A stretch of 64,000 bases of DNA. Source: Clitopilus passeckerianus (taxonomy: Eukaryota > Basidiomycota > Agaricomycetes > Agaricales > Entolomataceae). The notes under the pieces are model-generated. The model did not search any database. It saw nothing but the letters and a program-made list of their open reading frames with translations, and was not told the origin of the DNA. Made by a program: the position numbers and the translations under genes. Within the stretch, counting starts at the first letter, position 1. Every line of letters starts with the position of its first letter. Location of the stretch: NCBI GenBank assembly GCA_944990035.1, contig CALYLX010000160.1, positions 248,001-312,000 of the forward strand, read 5' to 3'. This document shows, one piece after another, positions 1 to 11,237 of the stretch.

Positions 1-1182
1 TGGAATCCCAGACTCGAACATTATCCTCATGCTTGCAGATGATGTAGCATGCAACACCCGTAACAAGTTCGCCGGCACCGTTTATGCCAATCCAGGCCGT
101 ATGCTTGATTTGTACGGCGAGAATATTGAGGTGGACTACCGCGGTTATGACGTTACTGTTGAGAACTTCATACGCGTGCTTACTGGTAAGCTGGAAAGGC
201 CTCATGTGCTGTTGTACCGTCCCTAATGGCTATGTTGGATTAGGTCGTCATGAGTCCTCCGTCCCCCGCTCAAAACGTCTGCTATCAGACGATAGGTCCA
301 ACATCTTCGTGTACATGACTGGGCATGGCGGCAACGAGTTCCTGAAGTTCCAGGATAACGAAGAAATAAGCGCCTTTGACATTGCTGATGCTTTCGAGCA
401 AATGTACCAGAAGAAGAGGTCGGTCAGATTATCGTTTCTTCCCTGTCATCTTTTCTGAATAGCTCTTGCTATTCAGATACAACGAGATCTTCTTCATGAT
501 AGATACCTGCCAGGCCAATACGATGTACTCCAAGTTCTACTCTCCGAACATCCTTGCCACCGGTTCCTCAGAGCTAGGCGAGAATTCATACTCCGTGCGT
601 CTCCTTTTCTCCCCATCCACGCCCTGCACTCATGACTCCTCTCCAGCATTCCAACTCCAACGACCACGACCTAGGGGTATCTCTCATTGATGCCTACACT
701 CATTATGTCCTGGAGTACATGGAAGGCATTAACAAGACAAGCCACCTGACTATGGCTGACCTAGTACGTAATCTTTGCCCTCTCCCAAGGGATATGTGAA
801 GGTTGACCTGTACCCCTAGTTCGACACATATGACCCAGTCAAAATCAAATCGCACCCTGGCATCCGCAGCGACCTGTTCAGACGACCTCTGTCAAGTGCA
901 CGCATAACCGACTTTTTCGGGAGCGTAGCCCAGGTTGAAGTCACCTCAAATCCACCTGATCATCCTCCAACGTCAATTGACTCCGATACCCCCGACCTAG
1001 CCTCTTCTAGCTCAGAAGAAGGTCCGGCAGCACAATCACCACCGCAGCCAGGAGTAACTCAACCGTCACCAATTCATAATCGGGGTGCGGAATTGAATTC
1101 GCCCCGTTGGAGAGAGCTTCGAACGTGGGGTTCACTGGGAGTCCTGGGATTCCTAATTGTGTTTGTTTCTACAAGGACATGA
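1..1182 (+). CDS. GPI8: GPI-anchor transamidase catalytic subunit (GPI8/PIG-K), 3' part
   Basis: Caspase-like cysteine protease (peptidase family C13) of the ER GPI-transamidase complex. It cleaves the C-terminal signal of precursors and attaches the GPI anchor. Exons: 1-185 (reading from base 2, 5' end outside the window), 244-418, 477-594, 647-763 and 820-1182; introns are 52-58 nt. The catalytic dyad is visible: His in TGHGG (second exon) and Cys in MIDTCQ (third exon). [20 protein letters not shown] is a typical PIG-K stretch. The last exon encodes a Ser/Pro-rich linker and a C-terminal hydrophobic segment just before the stop, matching the single lumen-anchored helix of the family. The family assignment is very secure; the boundaries are confirmed by phase. 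Confidence 0.95.
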
Positions 1183-1604
1183 TATTTCCGAGTGCGGCTC
1201 ACCACCCTAGCGTATCCCATTTGTTGTAACAACAGCTTAATTCAATTCGATTTCCTTATCACTTGCAGCCCAGGCGATTCCGGACCGTGTTCCACAGGCG
1301 GTAATTAATCGACGAGTCACACCAGCGATACAAAAAGCCTGGCCTTGGGTCTCGCCTTTCATAGGAGCTCATTAGCTCGTTCCTGCAGAATTCCGATCGG
1401 GACACACAATTGACTCTCAAATGACTCAATTGCAAGCCATTAAAGCCTAACCGTGACCAGGCCAAATGATTCTGCCTCCGCGCACTCGCTCCGCCAATGA
1501 TGTTCCGATCCGTGATCTAAGACTGTGACTGGAGCTGCAGCCCTTGTCTGAGGTGTATTCGACGTCATAGGGTGCCCCTCTCGCCCTTGCCCTGCCGAGG
1601 GAGG

Positions 1605-1611
1605 TATATAA
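1605..1611 (+). promoter_or_regulatory. TATA box of the metallothionein gene
   Basis: TATATAA lies about 108 bp upstream of the metallothionein ATG at 1719. It sits in a GC-rich stretch that also has a CCCCT stress-type element near 1575. The position suits a strongly inducible promoter. No metal-response consensus was recognised with certainty. Confidence 0.6.
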
Positions 1612-1718
1612 ACCCCCTGCTGGGGTGTCTCATTGAGTTCTTCAGTCTTTATTCAACGCTTGATTGGCCCCTCGAGTTCAGCGACGAATTTATACTCCCT
1701 AACAAGAAGATAGACGCG

Positions 1719-2020
1719 ATGGCAACTGATTGTACTTGTCAGACTAATTGCGGGTGAGTGGGTTTTGTTGGTCGAAGATGGTGGAGGATGTTGACGGTGT
1801 TGTTATTAGCGCTTGCGGCCCTCAGGGAACTGGTTGTGCGTGCCCTAAGGGGAAGTGCAACTGTAACAACTGCGGGAACAAGAAGCATACCGAGAACGTG
1901 AGTCGTGGCAGGCATATCTTGTCTTCATGATGCTAACCTTGCTCGGGAATGTAGTGCACGTGCGGTGGTTCTGGTGACAAGTGCGGCTGCACCACTAGCG
2001 ACAAGGCTTGCAACTGTTGA
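1719..2020 (+). CDS. Metallothionein, 62 aa, 15 cysteines
   Basis: Small cysteine-rich metal-binding protein. Exons: 1719-1753, 1810-1897 and 1955-2020, with phases that join exactly. Translation gives 62 residues with 15 Cys and no aromatic residues. Cysteines are arranged mostly as CxC pairs (residues 5/7, 21/23, 28/30, 42/44, 51/53, 60/62) plus single Cys at 11, 14 and 33. This fits a two-cluster fungal metallothionein: residues 1-33, then a spacer with HTEN, then 42-62. It probably buffers Cu/Zn/Cd in the cytosol. A TATA box upstream suggests inducible expression. Which metal it prefers cannot be read from the sequence. Confidence 0.9.
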
Positions 2021-3661
2021 ACAATTTTAATTTCGCATCATAAAATTATGATCATCATGGACGTCCTGGTCCTATTCTACTCAACCCCATGTAATTCTAT
2101 CGATGTACAATTAACTTCATGCAATCATTATCTGCGAATGGTTTGATTCACCCTTCCAAGATCCTTAGACGTCCATTAAATGTTGCATTGACTTCATTTC
2201 CTGAATCTGCACCGATTGTCGGACTGCCGAACAGGCGAGATTCGTAGGAGGCGGTTCAGACCAATTAACGTCGTCGCGAAAACATGAGCAAGCCACAATC
2301 AGAGGTTCGCCTCTTAACTTTAAGATACATTCCTCGGACCCAGAAGAAAGTTTAAAGCTAGAAGTGTTTTGGGCAGCACGATTCAACGCCAGAACGAACT
2401 CAAGCAGTGCTACGAAAGGGACCATTTTTACAGATCAAGCGATCAAACGGCGTCTGGAATGAACCGGCGGCAGTCCTTGAGGCAAGGATAGGGCGCCCTT
2501 TGGGGCTCTGACTCATGATGTACGCCCAAGAGGCTCCAACTGATGTTCCCAAAAGTCCGTTGGTCGTGCTATTCTATCTCAGTTCGAAGAAGTCGATCAT
2601 ATCCACCTTCCAGTCTTGCCAGTTCTTTCTGCTTTGCCACGGACGGCCATCAATGCATCAATGATCATCGGCTGATCACCGACTGATTTTCGGCCTTCAA
2701 AACGAAGGTTAGCTGGCATGTGCTCTTTATCGACCATCATCCTCATGAAATCATTCGGTCCCAGCTCATTGGTTCGACTCATGCAACCTGTCAAGTCGAC
2801 TGGCACAATCACAATCATGTTTTCCTCAAAGCTAACTGAACGGGTATGGCCTGCATCACGCTGAATTGCCAGGGTTTGAGCAGGTGACCGGGCGTTGCGG
2901 ACCTAGCACAATTTTACCGGGGTAAGGTGGAGTTAAGATGATGCTGGAGCAGTTGGCTATGGGTACCTGGATCTTTGCTGAACACCTCCCCAGTGTCCCA
3001 GCCACCCGGCGGTCTCGTTGGTACTCTTCGACTGCATGGTAACAGAAGGAACTTCCCGGTTCCTCCCAAAAACAACGTAAATTTGCAAATTACCCTTGAT
3101 TTTCTCTCGAACGCTTTCTCGTGATTTCCTAAAACTGCATTGAATTCGAAGTCTCCAGCTCTCGCCAACCTTTCAGGCCATGCTCTGATGCCCGGTCTCC
3201 TTGCCCGAGTCATAATCTCGCTGACAGAACACGCTCGTACGGTGTCGGCCTCCAACAGGCGGGCTAGCCACTGAGCCCGTGCTTATCGATTGTGAAGCCT
3301 CCACTATCATCTGAAGGGAGGAGGCGAAGCACCGAGGCGGTGATTCATCCGCAATAGAGTTAACATACAAGTAAGAAGTATGACGTCCGAAACTCCAGGT
3401 GGCAAGCTTCCGTCAAGGAACATTTCTCCATCGAGACCTGGGTATTCAGACCCTGTCAAAATGCATGAAACACCACCAAAGCACGCTGATCATTATATAT
3501 ACCCCGCTTGGTTCTATTCGTGGAGATTTTCTTCTTCATGTATTGAACGTCCCTCTGCGCTCTCCTCGACGGTGTCGAATTGGATTCCTTGGAACGCGCT
3601 CTTCTGGAACGGCTTCAAAAACTACCACACGCTGGCGAACTGTAGAGGGTAGCTGTTGAGC
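2021..3661. other. Intergenic region without a supported gene
   Basis: After the metallothionein 3' end, the minus strand has several open stretches (2165-2425, 2597-2818, 2914-3255, 3173-3370). I cannot splice them into one convincing protein and recognise no family. A decayed minus-strand gene is possible. A TATATATA-like sequence near 3495 may belong to the promoter of the downstream DUF6533 gene. Confidence 0.4.
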
Positions 3662-5277
3662 ATGCTTATCGTCGCGCCTGACGCCTCATTGGACCCTTAC
3701 CACGATAACTTGTATCAGTGAGTCCTCGCTCCACTCATTTCGAACGCAAGCTAACGATCGTGCATGGATAAGATTTGAAACAAATGTGGGCTCATATTCA
3801 CGTCTGCGCGGTTCTTTAACTGACGATGGGCCAACAGTGCGTTGCATTTGCAGGGTTTACAGTGCTAGTATGGGACCATATTGTCACCTTCCATGATGAG
3901 ATAGAATATATTTGGAAGGGGGATAAAAGACTGAGTACGTGCTTCCATCTCTATATCCCAAGCCAAATTCTAACATTCTACTCAAAGTCGTGTGGCTTTT
4001 TCTGATTGTACGACCTTGGGCCCACCCCATCTATCATCGACGAGAACATGCACTCATAATGATTTCAGAATCGCTACATAACACCATTTGGCTTTGTACT
4101 GAACTTCTTCGGTACGAACCTACATTCTGATGCAGATATTCATTTGCTAACCTTTAACCGCCACTAGCGTACCTCTCCCCGTGGTGGACCCCAGAGAGAT
4201 GTCGCAGGTTCGTTCAATATGAGGGGGCCATGACCGTGGTGGGAATAGAAATAGTCGGTAAGCCCACCTCTTGTCCGTGTCGCAACCTTCCCCGCTGAAA
4301 TCGCACCTATAGCCTTGATGATGTTGATTCGCATTCGGGGCCTCTACTATCACCAACCCTGGGTACAGTGGTTTCTGGGAGGTGTCTTTGCAATCATGAC
4401 CGCTGTCAACGCGTACTTAATGTCTAGGACGACAAGTGAGTATTTCCTCTGCCATATTTCGAAGGATTATTCTGATTGTTACATTCCTCAGATGTGCCAC
4501 ACTTACCTGACTCCGGGGTAACGGGTTGCTCAATGCTCTTCGATCCCAAAATGTGCGTTGTGATCTGCAGTGATCTAGACTGCGCCGTACTAACTTCCCA
4601 TCCAGAAGCGCGCTAGCATCGTCTTCCGCATGGCTCCCTCTGCTCTACGACACGATCGTCTTTTCCTTCACGTTTTGGAAGACATATCCCCCGATCCGAA
4701 AACGAGAACCCTCCTACATCGCAAAAAGGCTATTTGAAGATGGCCTGCTATACTACAGTGTTATCGTCAGTATCACTCTAGTGCTCACCATAATGATTGC
4801 GGTCGCACCTGACGGTATCAAGAATATAACAGCACAGTGAGTATTCGGAATCTCGACGGGTGAATCATAACTAATGAATTTACAGGTTTGAGCTGCTATT
4901 GACGGTAAGTTACTCCACACTGATATACGGGCAAAGGCTGATGATCGTGACGCCCCCAGGTCGCCATGATGTCAAGGATAACACTAAACCTTCGGAAATC
5001 GGTCCACAAGCAGAGAGAAGGCCTCATGATACAAGATAAGCTCTTCGAGGACCTCGGTCACGACTGGCCTCCACAATTCCCAAATGCCATCCACGCCCTC
5101 GAGGCACATCGTTCTCCTGAAGAATCTCAAGCCTCATCCTTTGCAAGTCCTGCAAATATTCTGATACCCAGAGCTTTGGTGACACGGCCGATAAATGGGA
5201 ACGTCATCAACATGCACCTACATCGACCAATACCCCAGCGTCACCGGCAGGAACAAAGACCAGAGGAGATTGCTTAA
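3662..5277 (+). CDS. DUF6533-type seven-helix membrane protein, 356 aa
   Basis: Member of the large Agaricomycete family of seven-transmembrane proteins with an N-terminal DUF6533 domain; molecular role unknown. Eleven exons: 3662-3717, 3773-3785, 3838-3934, 3988-4007, 4069-4111, 4168-4257, 4313-4435, 4492-4552, 4606-4836, 4886-4904 and 4960-5277. Three exons are tiny (13, 20 and 19 nt) but all phases agree. The family signature is visible in exons 3-5: a hydrophobic start, VWDHIVTFHDEIEYIW, then LINRYITPFGFVLNFF. Further hydrophobic helices follow in exons 6-10. The C-terminal 100 residues are a hydrophilic cytoplasmic tail. The start ATG is chosen because it opens the first exon that splices in phase; an upstream start is possible. 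Confidence 0.85.
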
Positions 5278-5557
5278 TTTAACGCCCGCTATGTATGTGA
5301 CCTTGTACTCTTAATGTGATTTGTATTCTATAGTAACGATTGTAATGCCACACAACTTTGAAAGCTATCATCTATTGGCTTAGATTGGGCGTTGTTGGCC
5401 CTGGTGGGGTGCTAGCGGAGCTAATTGAACTCGGGGCCACGGAAGTCTCTTTGGCAGATTGAGTCACTCAGGAAGGGAGCCGAAGGGGAATCATATAAAA
5501 AGAACGATTTGGCGCCATATCGTGCCCACCCAACGAATTGACCTGACCATAATCAAC

Positions 5558-6293
5558 ATGTTAAATGAGCTCATAAGAATCTCCTGTATCGTCACCATCT
5601 GTTACGCATGGCACATCGCCAGTTCAAATCCATCCCGGGGAAAGGGCAAGATTACCGGAAAGCGGGCGGACGTGAAGACAACTTGGACAGACAAAATCCT
5701 CTGGATCCTTTTCCTGGATGGGTACATGGCTAAGGTGCCGGCCTCTCCAATAGTTAACCGCATGGGTGGCTCGCTGAACATTCATCTTGCAGGTTCCCTT
5801 CTGGTTACTCGGCATCGCTGAGATAGTTGCCATCCTTCGCAAGCAGCCAACCACTGTGCAAACAATTATGCCGCTAAGAGCTTCAATCGGATTTCTCCTG
5901 TGTACCTTCGGAGGCTTGCTCAGGCAGTGGTCCGCGGATTCGATGGGTAGCAACTTCACTTTTGTCGTAATGATCCGGGATAACCACACCCTCATCACGC
6001 ATGGCCCGTATGCCTGGGTCCGACACCCGGGATACTCAGCGGGAGCCCTTTTGCAATTGGGTGCGTGGATATGGCACACCTCCCCAGGTTCCTGGATGAG
6101 GGAGTCCGTTTTCGGGCAAGTGGCTTTGGCACCAATACTCGTCTGTTTATACGCAGCATTCATGGCTCGCCTGTTGACGTTGGCCCTTCGTCGAATACCC
6201 CTGGAAGATAGGATCCTCAAAGAGCATTTTGGGAGGGAGTGGGAAGATTACGCGAAACGTGTTCCATATCGTATCATACCTGGTGCCTTCTAG
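5558..6293 (+). CDS. ICMT-like membrane methyltransferase, copy A, 225 aa
   Basis: Isoprenylcysteine carboxyl methyltransferase / PEMT-type membrane enzyme that would use S-adenosylmethionine. Exons 5558-5734 and 5793-6293, joined in phase 0. Several hydrophobic helices surround the family core: IRDNHTLITHGPYAWVRHPG is the conserved loop, and a C-terminal amphipathic block follows with EDRILKEHFGREWEDYAKRV. The reading frame is open 33 codons upstream to an ATG at 5459, but the start at 5558 matches the neighbouring copy in length. True ICMT methylates prenylated CaaX proteins at the ER; many Agaricomycetes have expanded ICMT-like sets of unknown substrate, so this specificity is unproven. 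Tandem duplicate with the next gene. Confidence 0.85.
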
Positions 6294-6525
6294 CTTCGTA
6301 GCACTTTCCGCTCCGAGTAATGTCATCGGATAATTCCTCAGTACGGAGGGCGGCCTACGCGGTCAAGCTCTGGGGGTCTGCGTCCATTCTTGTCGGCGAC
6401 CAAGATGAAAAGCGGGGGGTGAAACATTGGACATTATTGTCCAAGCGCCACAAAAACAGTCTGTCACTGATTTGCAGCAGCGCAATACCGCTCCTTCAGA
6501 CCCTCGACCACACACGTGTCCCGCC

Positions 6526-7250
6526 ATGCCTTCTGGGCTGATAAAAATACTATGCATACTACTCATGTATTGGGCATGGCATACCTCCTATACGGCCCCC
6601 CATCGAATCAACAAAAATGAACGAACGTACCAGCTCAATTGGACGGAGAGATGGATTGGGCCCGCCCTGCGGCAGGGCCTCCTAATAAAGGTATTCCTCA
6701 TGTCCATGCTATTCACGGACCAAGATAACTAGACGTACAGAAGGGTCCATACTGTGTTATCAGCCTTGTCGAAATCATAGCCATCATCCGGGGGGAGCCT
6801 AAGACGATCAATACCAGCCTAAACGTCCGATCCGCACTCGGCTGCGCCCTGTGCCTCTTAGGAGGCTTGCTCAGAAAGTACAGCTTCAAAACACTAGGCA
6901 GAAACTTTACGTTTGACCTTATGATCAGAAAGAACCATACCCTCATCACCCAAGGCCTTTACGGCTACGTGCGCCACCCATCCTACCTTGCACTCCACTT
7001 CCTTCACATTGGAGTTGCCCTCTGGCAGACGTCACCAGGATCCTGGCTCAGGGAGTCAGGGATACTCAATAGTGTCTCGCTGGCATCTCTGTGTATTGTG
7101 GCATTTATATGGTTGATGATACATATCCTAGTTATGTTGTACATTGGAAGGATTCCAGACGAGGAGAGGGTTTTGAAAGCTCATTTTGGGAAGGAATGGG
7201 AGGAATATACGAAGAGGGTTCAATATGCTGTGTTGCCTGGAATATATTGA
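6526..7250 (+). CDS. ICMT-like membrane methyltransferase, copy B, 224 aa
   Basis: Tandem paralogue of the preceding gene with the same two-exon structure: exons 6526-6690 and 6741-7250, phase 0. The intron sits at the equivalent place, after the first hydrophilic loop. Core motif: RKNHTLITQGLYGYVRHPSY, then DEERVLKAHFGKEWEEYTKR near the C-terminus. The two copies share the pattern but differ clearly, so the duplication is not recent. The short spacer of 232 bp suggests each copy has its own compact promoter. Substrate unknown. Confidence 0.85.
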
Positions 7251-7302
7251 CGGATCTGATATAACATACGGTCGTCGCAGAATCTTTGAGGATTCAGCAT
7301 GT

Positions 7303-8393
7303 TTACCAGGCTCGATGGCCACCGTCGACGATAATGCTGAAAATATTGAGCATTGTAGACATGGATACCGAAACAGATACTCACTCGCTTCCTGTACAAA
7401 ACGTTGATGCAGAGCTCGCAAGCCAAAGGACAACGCCTGTTAGCTCATGTGGACGTCCGAGTCTGCCAAGAGGGTTTTGAGAGGACCATTCCTCCGTTAG
7501 ATTAGGATGGGAGTCCAGGAATTGTTGTGTCATCCTTGATGACCCATTGTTGAGTAAATGTTTGCATGAGGATCCAAATTACGCACTGCGTATAGATATA
7601 CCCAGGACTAATGGTGTTGACGCGTATGCCTTTCGGACCAAGCTCGCATGCCATCGAGCGTGCCATCTGCACCACAGCGGATTTGCTAGTGTTATAAGCC
7701 ACCCAATGCTGGTCCTAAGTGATAGAATTGAGCTGGAGGAGTGATTCTGCCTTCGATAAAAGGGCAATTCTTACCTTATTCGCGATACCGCCGCTCATAC
7801 TTGCAGTCATAATGATACTGCCTTTGTTTTCTAGTCGCGCCATTTGTCGCCCAGCTGCTTGTGCAGTGTAAAAGACCCCATCTACATTGACGTCAATGAT
7901 CTATAGACCAGCGCCTTGTCAGAAGCATTCCTGTGGCCGAGCGGGTACAAACCTTCCTGAAGTCCTTCGCAGGATAGTCCAAGCATTCTGCACCAGCCAG
8001 GATACCAGCGTTGGCCACACAGATATCAAGCCTTCCCTCCTTCTTTGCAATCTCTTCAACTAACTTCCACATCCCCTCCTGGCTTGTAACATCTCCACTC
8101 CTATATTCTAAGCGTCCCTTCTTCGTATGCTCTTCAGAGAATAAACCGGGTAACTTGTTCGCATATTCTTGGACTTTCAGCCAAACTTGGTTCGGTTCAG
8201 CGGGTAAGTCGATGCAGTAGACGATAGCGCCAGCTTCTGCCATGGCAAGGGCCATTTCTAAGCCAATCCCCCGCTGAGCCCCGGTGACAATAGCGACATG
8301 GTCAACGAGATGGAACTGGGTAAGTGCAGTTCGGACAGGTGATGAGGCGGCTAGAGTTGCTGCAACTCCTACGAGGGGTTCCTTGGGAGACAT
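7303..8393 (-). CDS. Short-chain dehydrogenase/reductase (SDR), 292 aa
   Basis: NAD(P)-dependent oxidoreductase of the classical SDR type. Exons on the minus strand: 8393-7953, 7900-7775, 7714-7587, 7534-7385 and 7336-7303; all phases fit. Visible motifs are the cofactor site TGAQRGIG (residues 37-44), NAG (about residue 128), the catalytic Ser near 183 and YNTSK (Tyr196, Lys200). The C-terminal VDGGHRAW is typical of fungal SDRs related to sorbose reductase and arabinitol dehydrogenase. The substrate cannot be named. The last exon is only 34 nt and was found by its frame and conserved ending. Confidence 0.9.
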
Positions 8394-9012
8394 GGTCGCT
8401 CTGGATGGACAGACTTGGCCATTGGAGTCAGATGTTTAAGAAGGAAAAGCGTGAGATACCAAGGTGGTCGAAAATGGAGATGACGAAGATGATCAATAGA
8501 ATCGAGAGGCGCCGTGGGCAAGAGATTACGTCGAATGATAACCTTTATGTCGTCGGCGTGGGTCCTTGCAAATTTTGTGCAGCAGCTTCTACATTCGAGT
8601 AGAAAACCGCACAGAATTAGAAAGTTGTGTTCCGTTGGAAAGTATCAGTGTGTCGGTGCACCCCAAAAGTTGGGCCAACTAGCATTCCATGAACCGAGAA
8701 CAAGAGCCCAGAGCTTCAGAAGGAAATCAGGCGCTGGTCACAATTTGGAGATGACGACAAGAGGAAGGAGGATGATCAACCAGCTGACGCTGATGTGGCC
8801 GGGTGTGGCCAGGTTTTGAACCCCATCAGATTCAACCGCATCGAGAATCGGGTGTTCACCCAATGAAGTATAGGAAGGATGAAGCTCTATGTATACAGAA
8901 GGCATGTCTAGAGGGCTACAAATACATGTTATGTTAATTACAGGAATTCTCAGTGATACCACGATATGAACCATGTTGTGTGCAAGGCGAGGGAACACCA
9001 GTCCCTGCAAGT
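8394..9012. other. Intergenic, no gene seen
   Basis: Lies between the SDR start and the TSR3 stop, both on the minus strand. It holds the SDR promoter and the TSR3 3' flank. No coding signal on either strand. Confidence 0.6.
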
Positions 9013-10271
9013 TTAACGCCTCAGAGGACTAGGATCCTCGTCTTCTTCTGATTCTTCTTCTTCTTCGTCAGATTGTCTTGGCGTATCGCCCTCTTCGTCG
9101 CTCGATAGTTGATGATTTGGATTCCGAACCAAAAGATCTTCGGGTTCATCATCGTCGGCATCTAATGGGGTCAGTCAGCCCACTGAGAGGACACGAGTCA
9201 GAAGTGGTCGTGGTGTACCTTTCTTTCTTCGAGACTCTTCATAATTACGTTCGAGATCCTCCATGATCTTGTCCTGCATGGAGCTGATCTCTGCTGCAGT
9301 TGTGCAGGTTTTATATTGCTTGAGATATGGCCTAGAGGGTGGTCAGCTTTCAAGCTCTCTACCCGATCAAAGAAACCCAACTACACACTCGTTGACTTTC
9401 CAGAACGAACCTCCCCAGCCAAATCCACTGAGCAACTTCTCTGCATAGGCGTCAAAGCCTGTGATATAGAATGCTGCAGCAAGGGCCTCTACGCAATTTA
9501 ATCGCCAGGGTTTGCCGTAATTCGTCGGATTGGTGGCCATGAGGTATGGAACTACAACAGAGTTTAGCAAGGTCAACAGGAACGCCAATGGATAACTGCA
9601 CATACGTAGTCGTTCATGCGGACTTGCTATCTTGTTGAATGGGACTTCATCCAACTTCGCCCAAGAGCATTCCACGACGGCTAGGCCTCCAGCCAGCACA
9701 ATTTCCCGATCGGATGGGCTAATAATCTGTGTGCCTTTTGGCCTGTATTGCCAGAGTCAGCTAGGAGTTAAAGGAATGTAATCAAATTCATACGAAACAA
9801 CAATACCTCGAAATCGTGAGCCAACTTTCAGCTCTTTGATCAAACCGAGCCTGGAAAGTTTCTTCCCTGAACATCGTCGAGGGTCGCAGTGATCAAAGTC
9901 CTACGATGGGTTTTATATGAGCTCGGCGCAGAAAGCATTATTAGATGATGGTTCTCACCCACATTGCAACTGGGACGTCGATCTTGACATCTCTTTCTGT
10001 GGCACAAGGTATTAGTTTTAAGTAAGAAGCCTCTAAGGGGTCCTCTACCTGATGTGTCTTCCTCTGATCCTTCCTCACCTTGTAGTGCTTCCACCTCATC
10101 CACAGCGCTGTCAGGCCTCACTTCATCGAGGTCAATATCCTTCAACCGCCTCGCGAGTGCTCCCGTCCCTTTCTGTGATCGGCCTCTTCCAGCCCCACGA
10201 CTGGACCCCTTTCCTCTTCCCCTACCCTTAGTAGCCGTTCTTGGGCCATCTTCAGAGTTCTTCCTGCCCAT
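9013..10271 (-). CDS. TSR3: 18S rRNA aminocarboxypropyltransferase Tsr3, 309 aa
   Basis: Transfers the 3-amino-3-carboxypropyl group of S-adenosylmethionine to the hypermodified pseudouridine of 18S rRNA during late cytoplasmic 40S maturation. Seven exons on the minus strand: 10271-10049, 9996-9959, 9900-9794, 9742-9606, 9551-9389, 9331-9219 and 9161-9013. Recognisable blocks: MWDFDHCDPRRCSGKKLSRL, FRGIVVSPKG, RLLPYLMATNPTNYGKPWRL and the FGWGGSFWKVN region. The N-terminus is basic and RG-rich (nucleolar type). The C-terminus is a long acidic Glu/Asp tail. Divergent from mL41, whose start is 212 bp away. Confidence 0.92.
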
Positions 10272-10483
10272 GAGTGTATTTTTTCACCAATTTGTGCTCG
10301 TATAAAGTCGTGGTGAAAGTCAAGATAAAAGGTATACCCGTGAGAAACACCTTCCACTTTCGACTTATGACTAATCCCGGTTCCCGAGCCGACTTGACGG
10401 TTTTCTCTTTCCCTCGGCTCGACGAATAACGCTGGTGCTGGCTGAGCTGGACAACGAAGGCGCCAATACTCTAAGCTAAAGTC

Positions 10484-11237
10484 ATGTTTGCTACACTTGC
10501 TCGGATGTCAAAGGCCTCGAGGCGGCCACTATCGGCTAAGAGGGCCAACAAGGATTATTACAAAGGTGCCTCACATAATTTCTGTGGCAATGACGGCAAG
10601 AGCTCACGGATTGTCGGTGGTTTTTGTGAACAGGCAACAGGCAAGCTTTTCTGCCCGGAGGACATCGTACTGGTGCACCAGGAAAGCATGTCATACGTGG
10701 CAAGGCAAAGTACAGACTTGACGACGAGAAAGTTCGTGTATTTGTTGCACCTCCGATAGAGGAAATCAACAACACTCCTGTGAGTTCCTACTGCAGGCAT
10801 TAGCCCCAAGAGTCATGCTTGAATTCCTATTCATGACTGGCTTGGGTTGGGCTGCTTGCACCATCTACCTTGCCCCATGCCATGCTAACATCCATTATTG
10901 CTGCAGCTCAAACCGTATGTCTCCCTTGAAGCCCGGTATGACAAGGAAGAGCGCAAAGTCTTCCCGAAATTCGACGGAACTCTGGGCATGACACCCCAGT
11001 ATTACCTCAAAATGGCACGGAGACATGCCGCCCAAAATGAAGCCGCTACAAGTAGCACACCTTCCATTGACTCTCCCTCAGGTTCGTTCCAGCCTCTCTT
11101 TACGGACCCTATTCTCCTTACTGACCGCCACCACCCTTCTAGAAGGCAGCAAACCAAGGGTGCTAGAAGTTCTACCGAGCGGTACGGAAGCGGAGAGTAA
11201 AGTGGTCGCCGAGAAGCAGGAGGTGGTGAGAACATGA
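10484..11237 (+). CDS. MRPL27: Mitochondrial large-subunit ribosomal protein mL41 (MRPL27)
   Basis: Component of the mitochondrial 54S subunit. Exons 10484-10565, 10634-10779, 10907-11081 and 11143-11237 give 165 aa. The family core is clear: RRPLSAKRANKDYYKG across the first intron, then PGGHRTGAPGKHVIRGKAKY. The basic N-terminus fits mitochondrial targeting; a second ATG at 10505 is also possible. The last intron (11082-11142) is uncertain because its donor is gttcgt. If it is retained, the frame stops at 11200 with a different, basic tail instead of an acidic one. Confidence 0.9.

Noticed and set aside
3380..3659. Two overlapping plus-strand frames before the DUF6533 gene
   Set aside because: They end just before the real start and do not join in frame; probably promoter or 5' UTR.
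5624..6220. 198-codon open frame on the minus strand
   Set aside because: Exactly antisense to ICMT copy A, whose conserved motif and splicing are clear.
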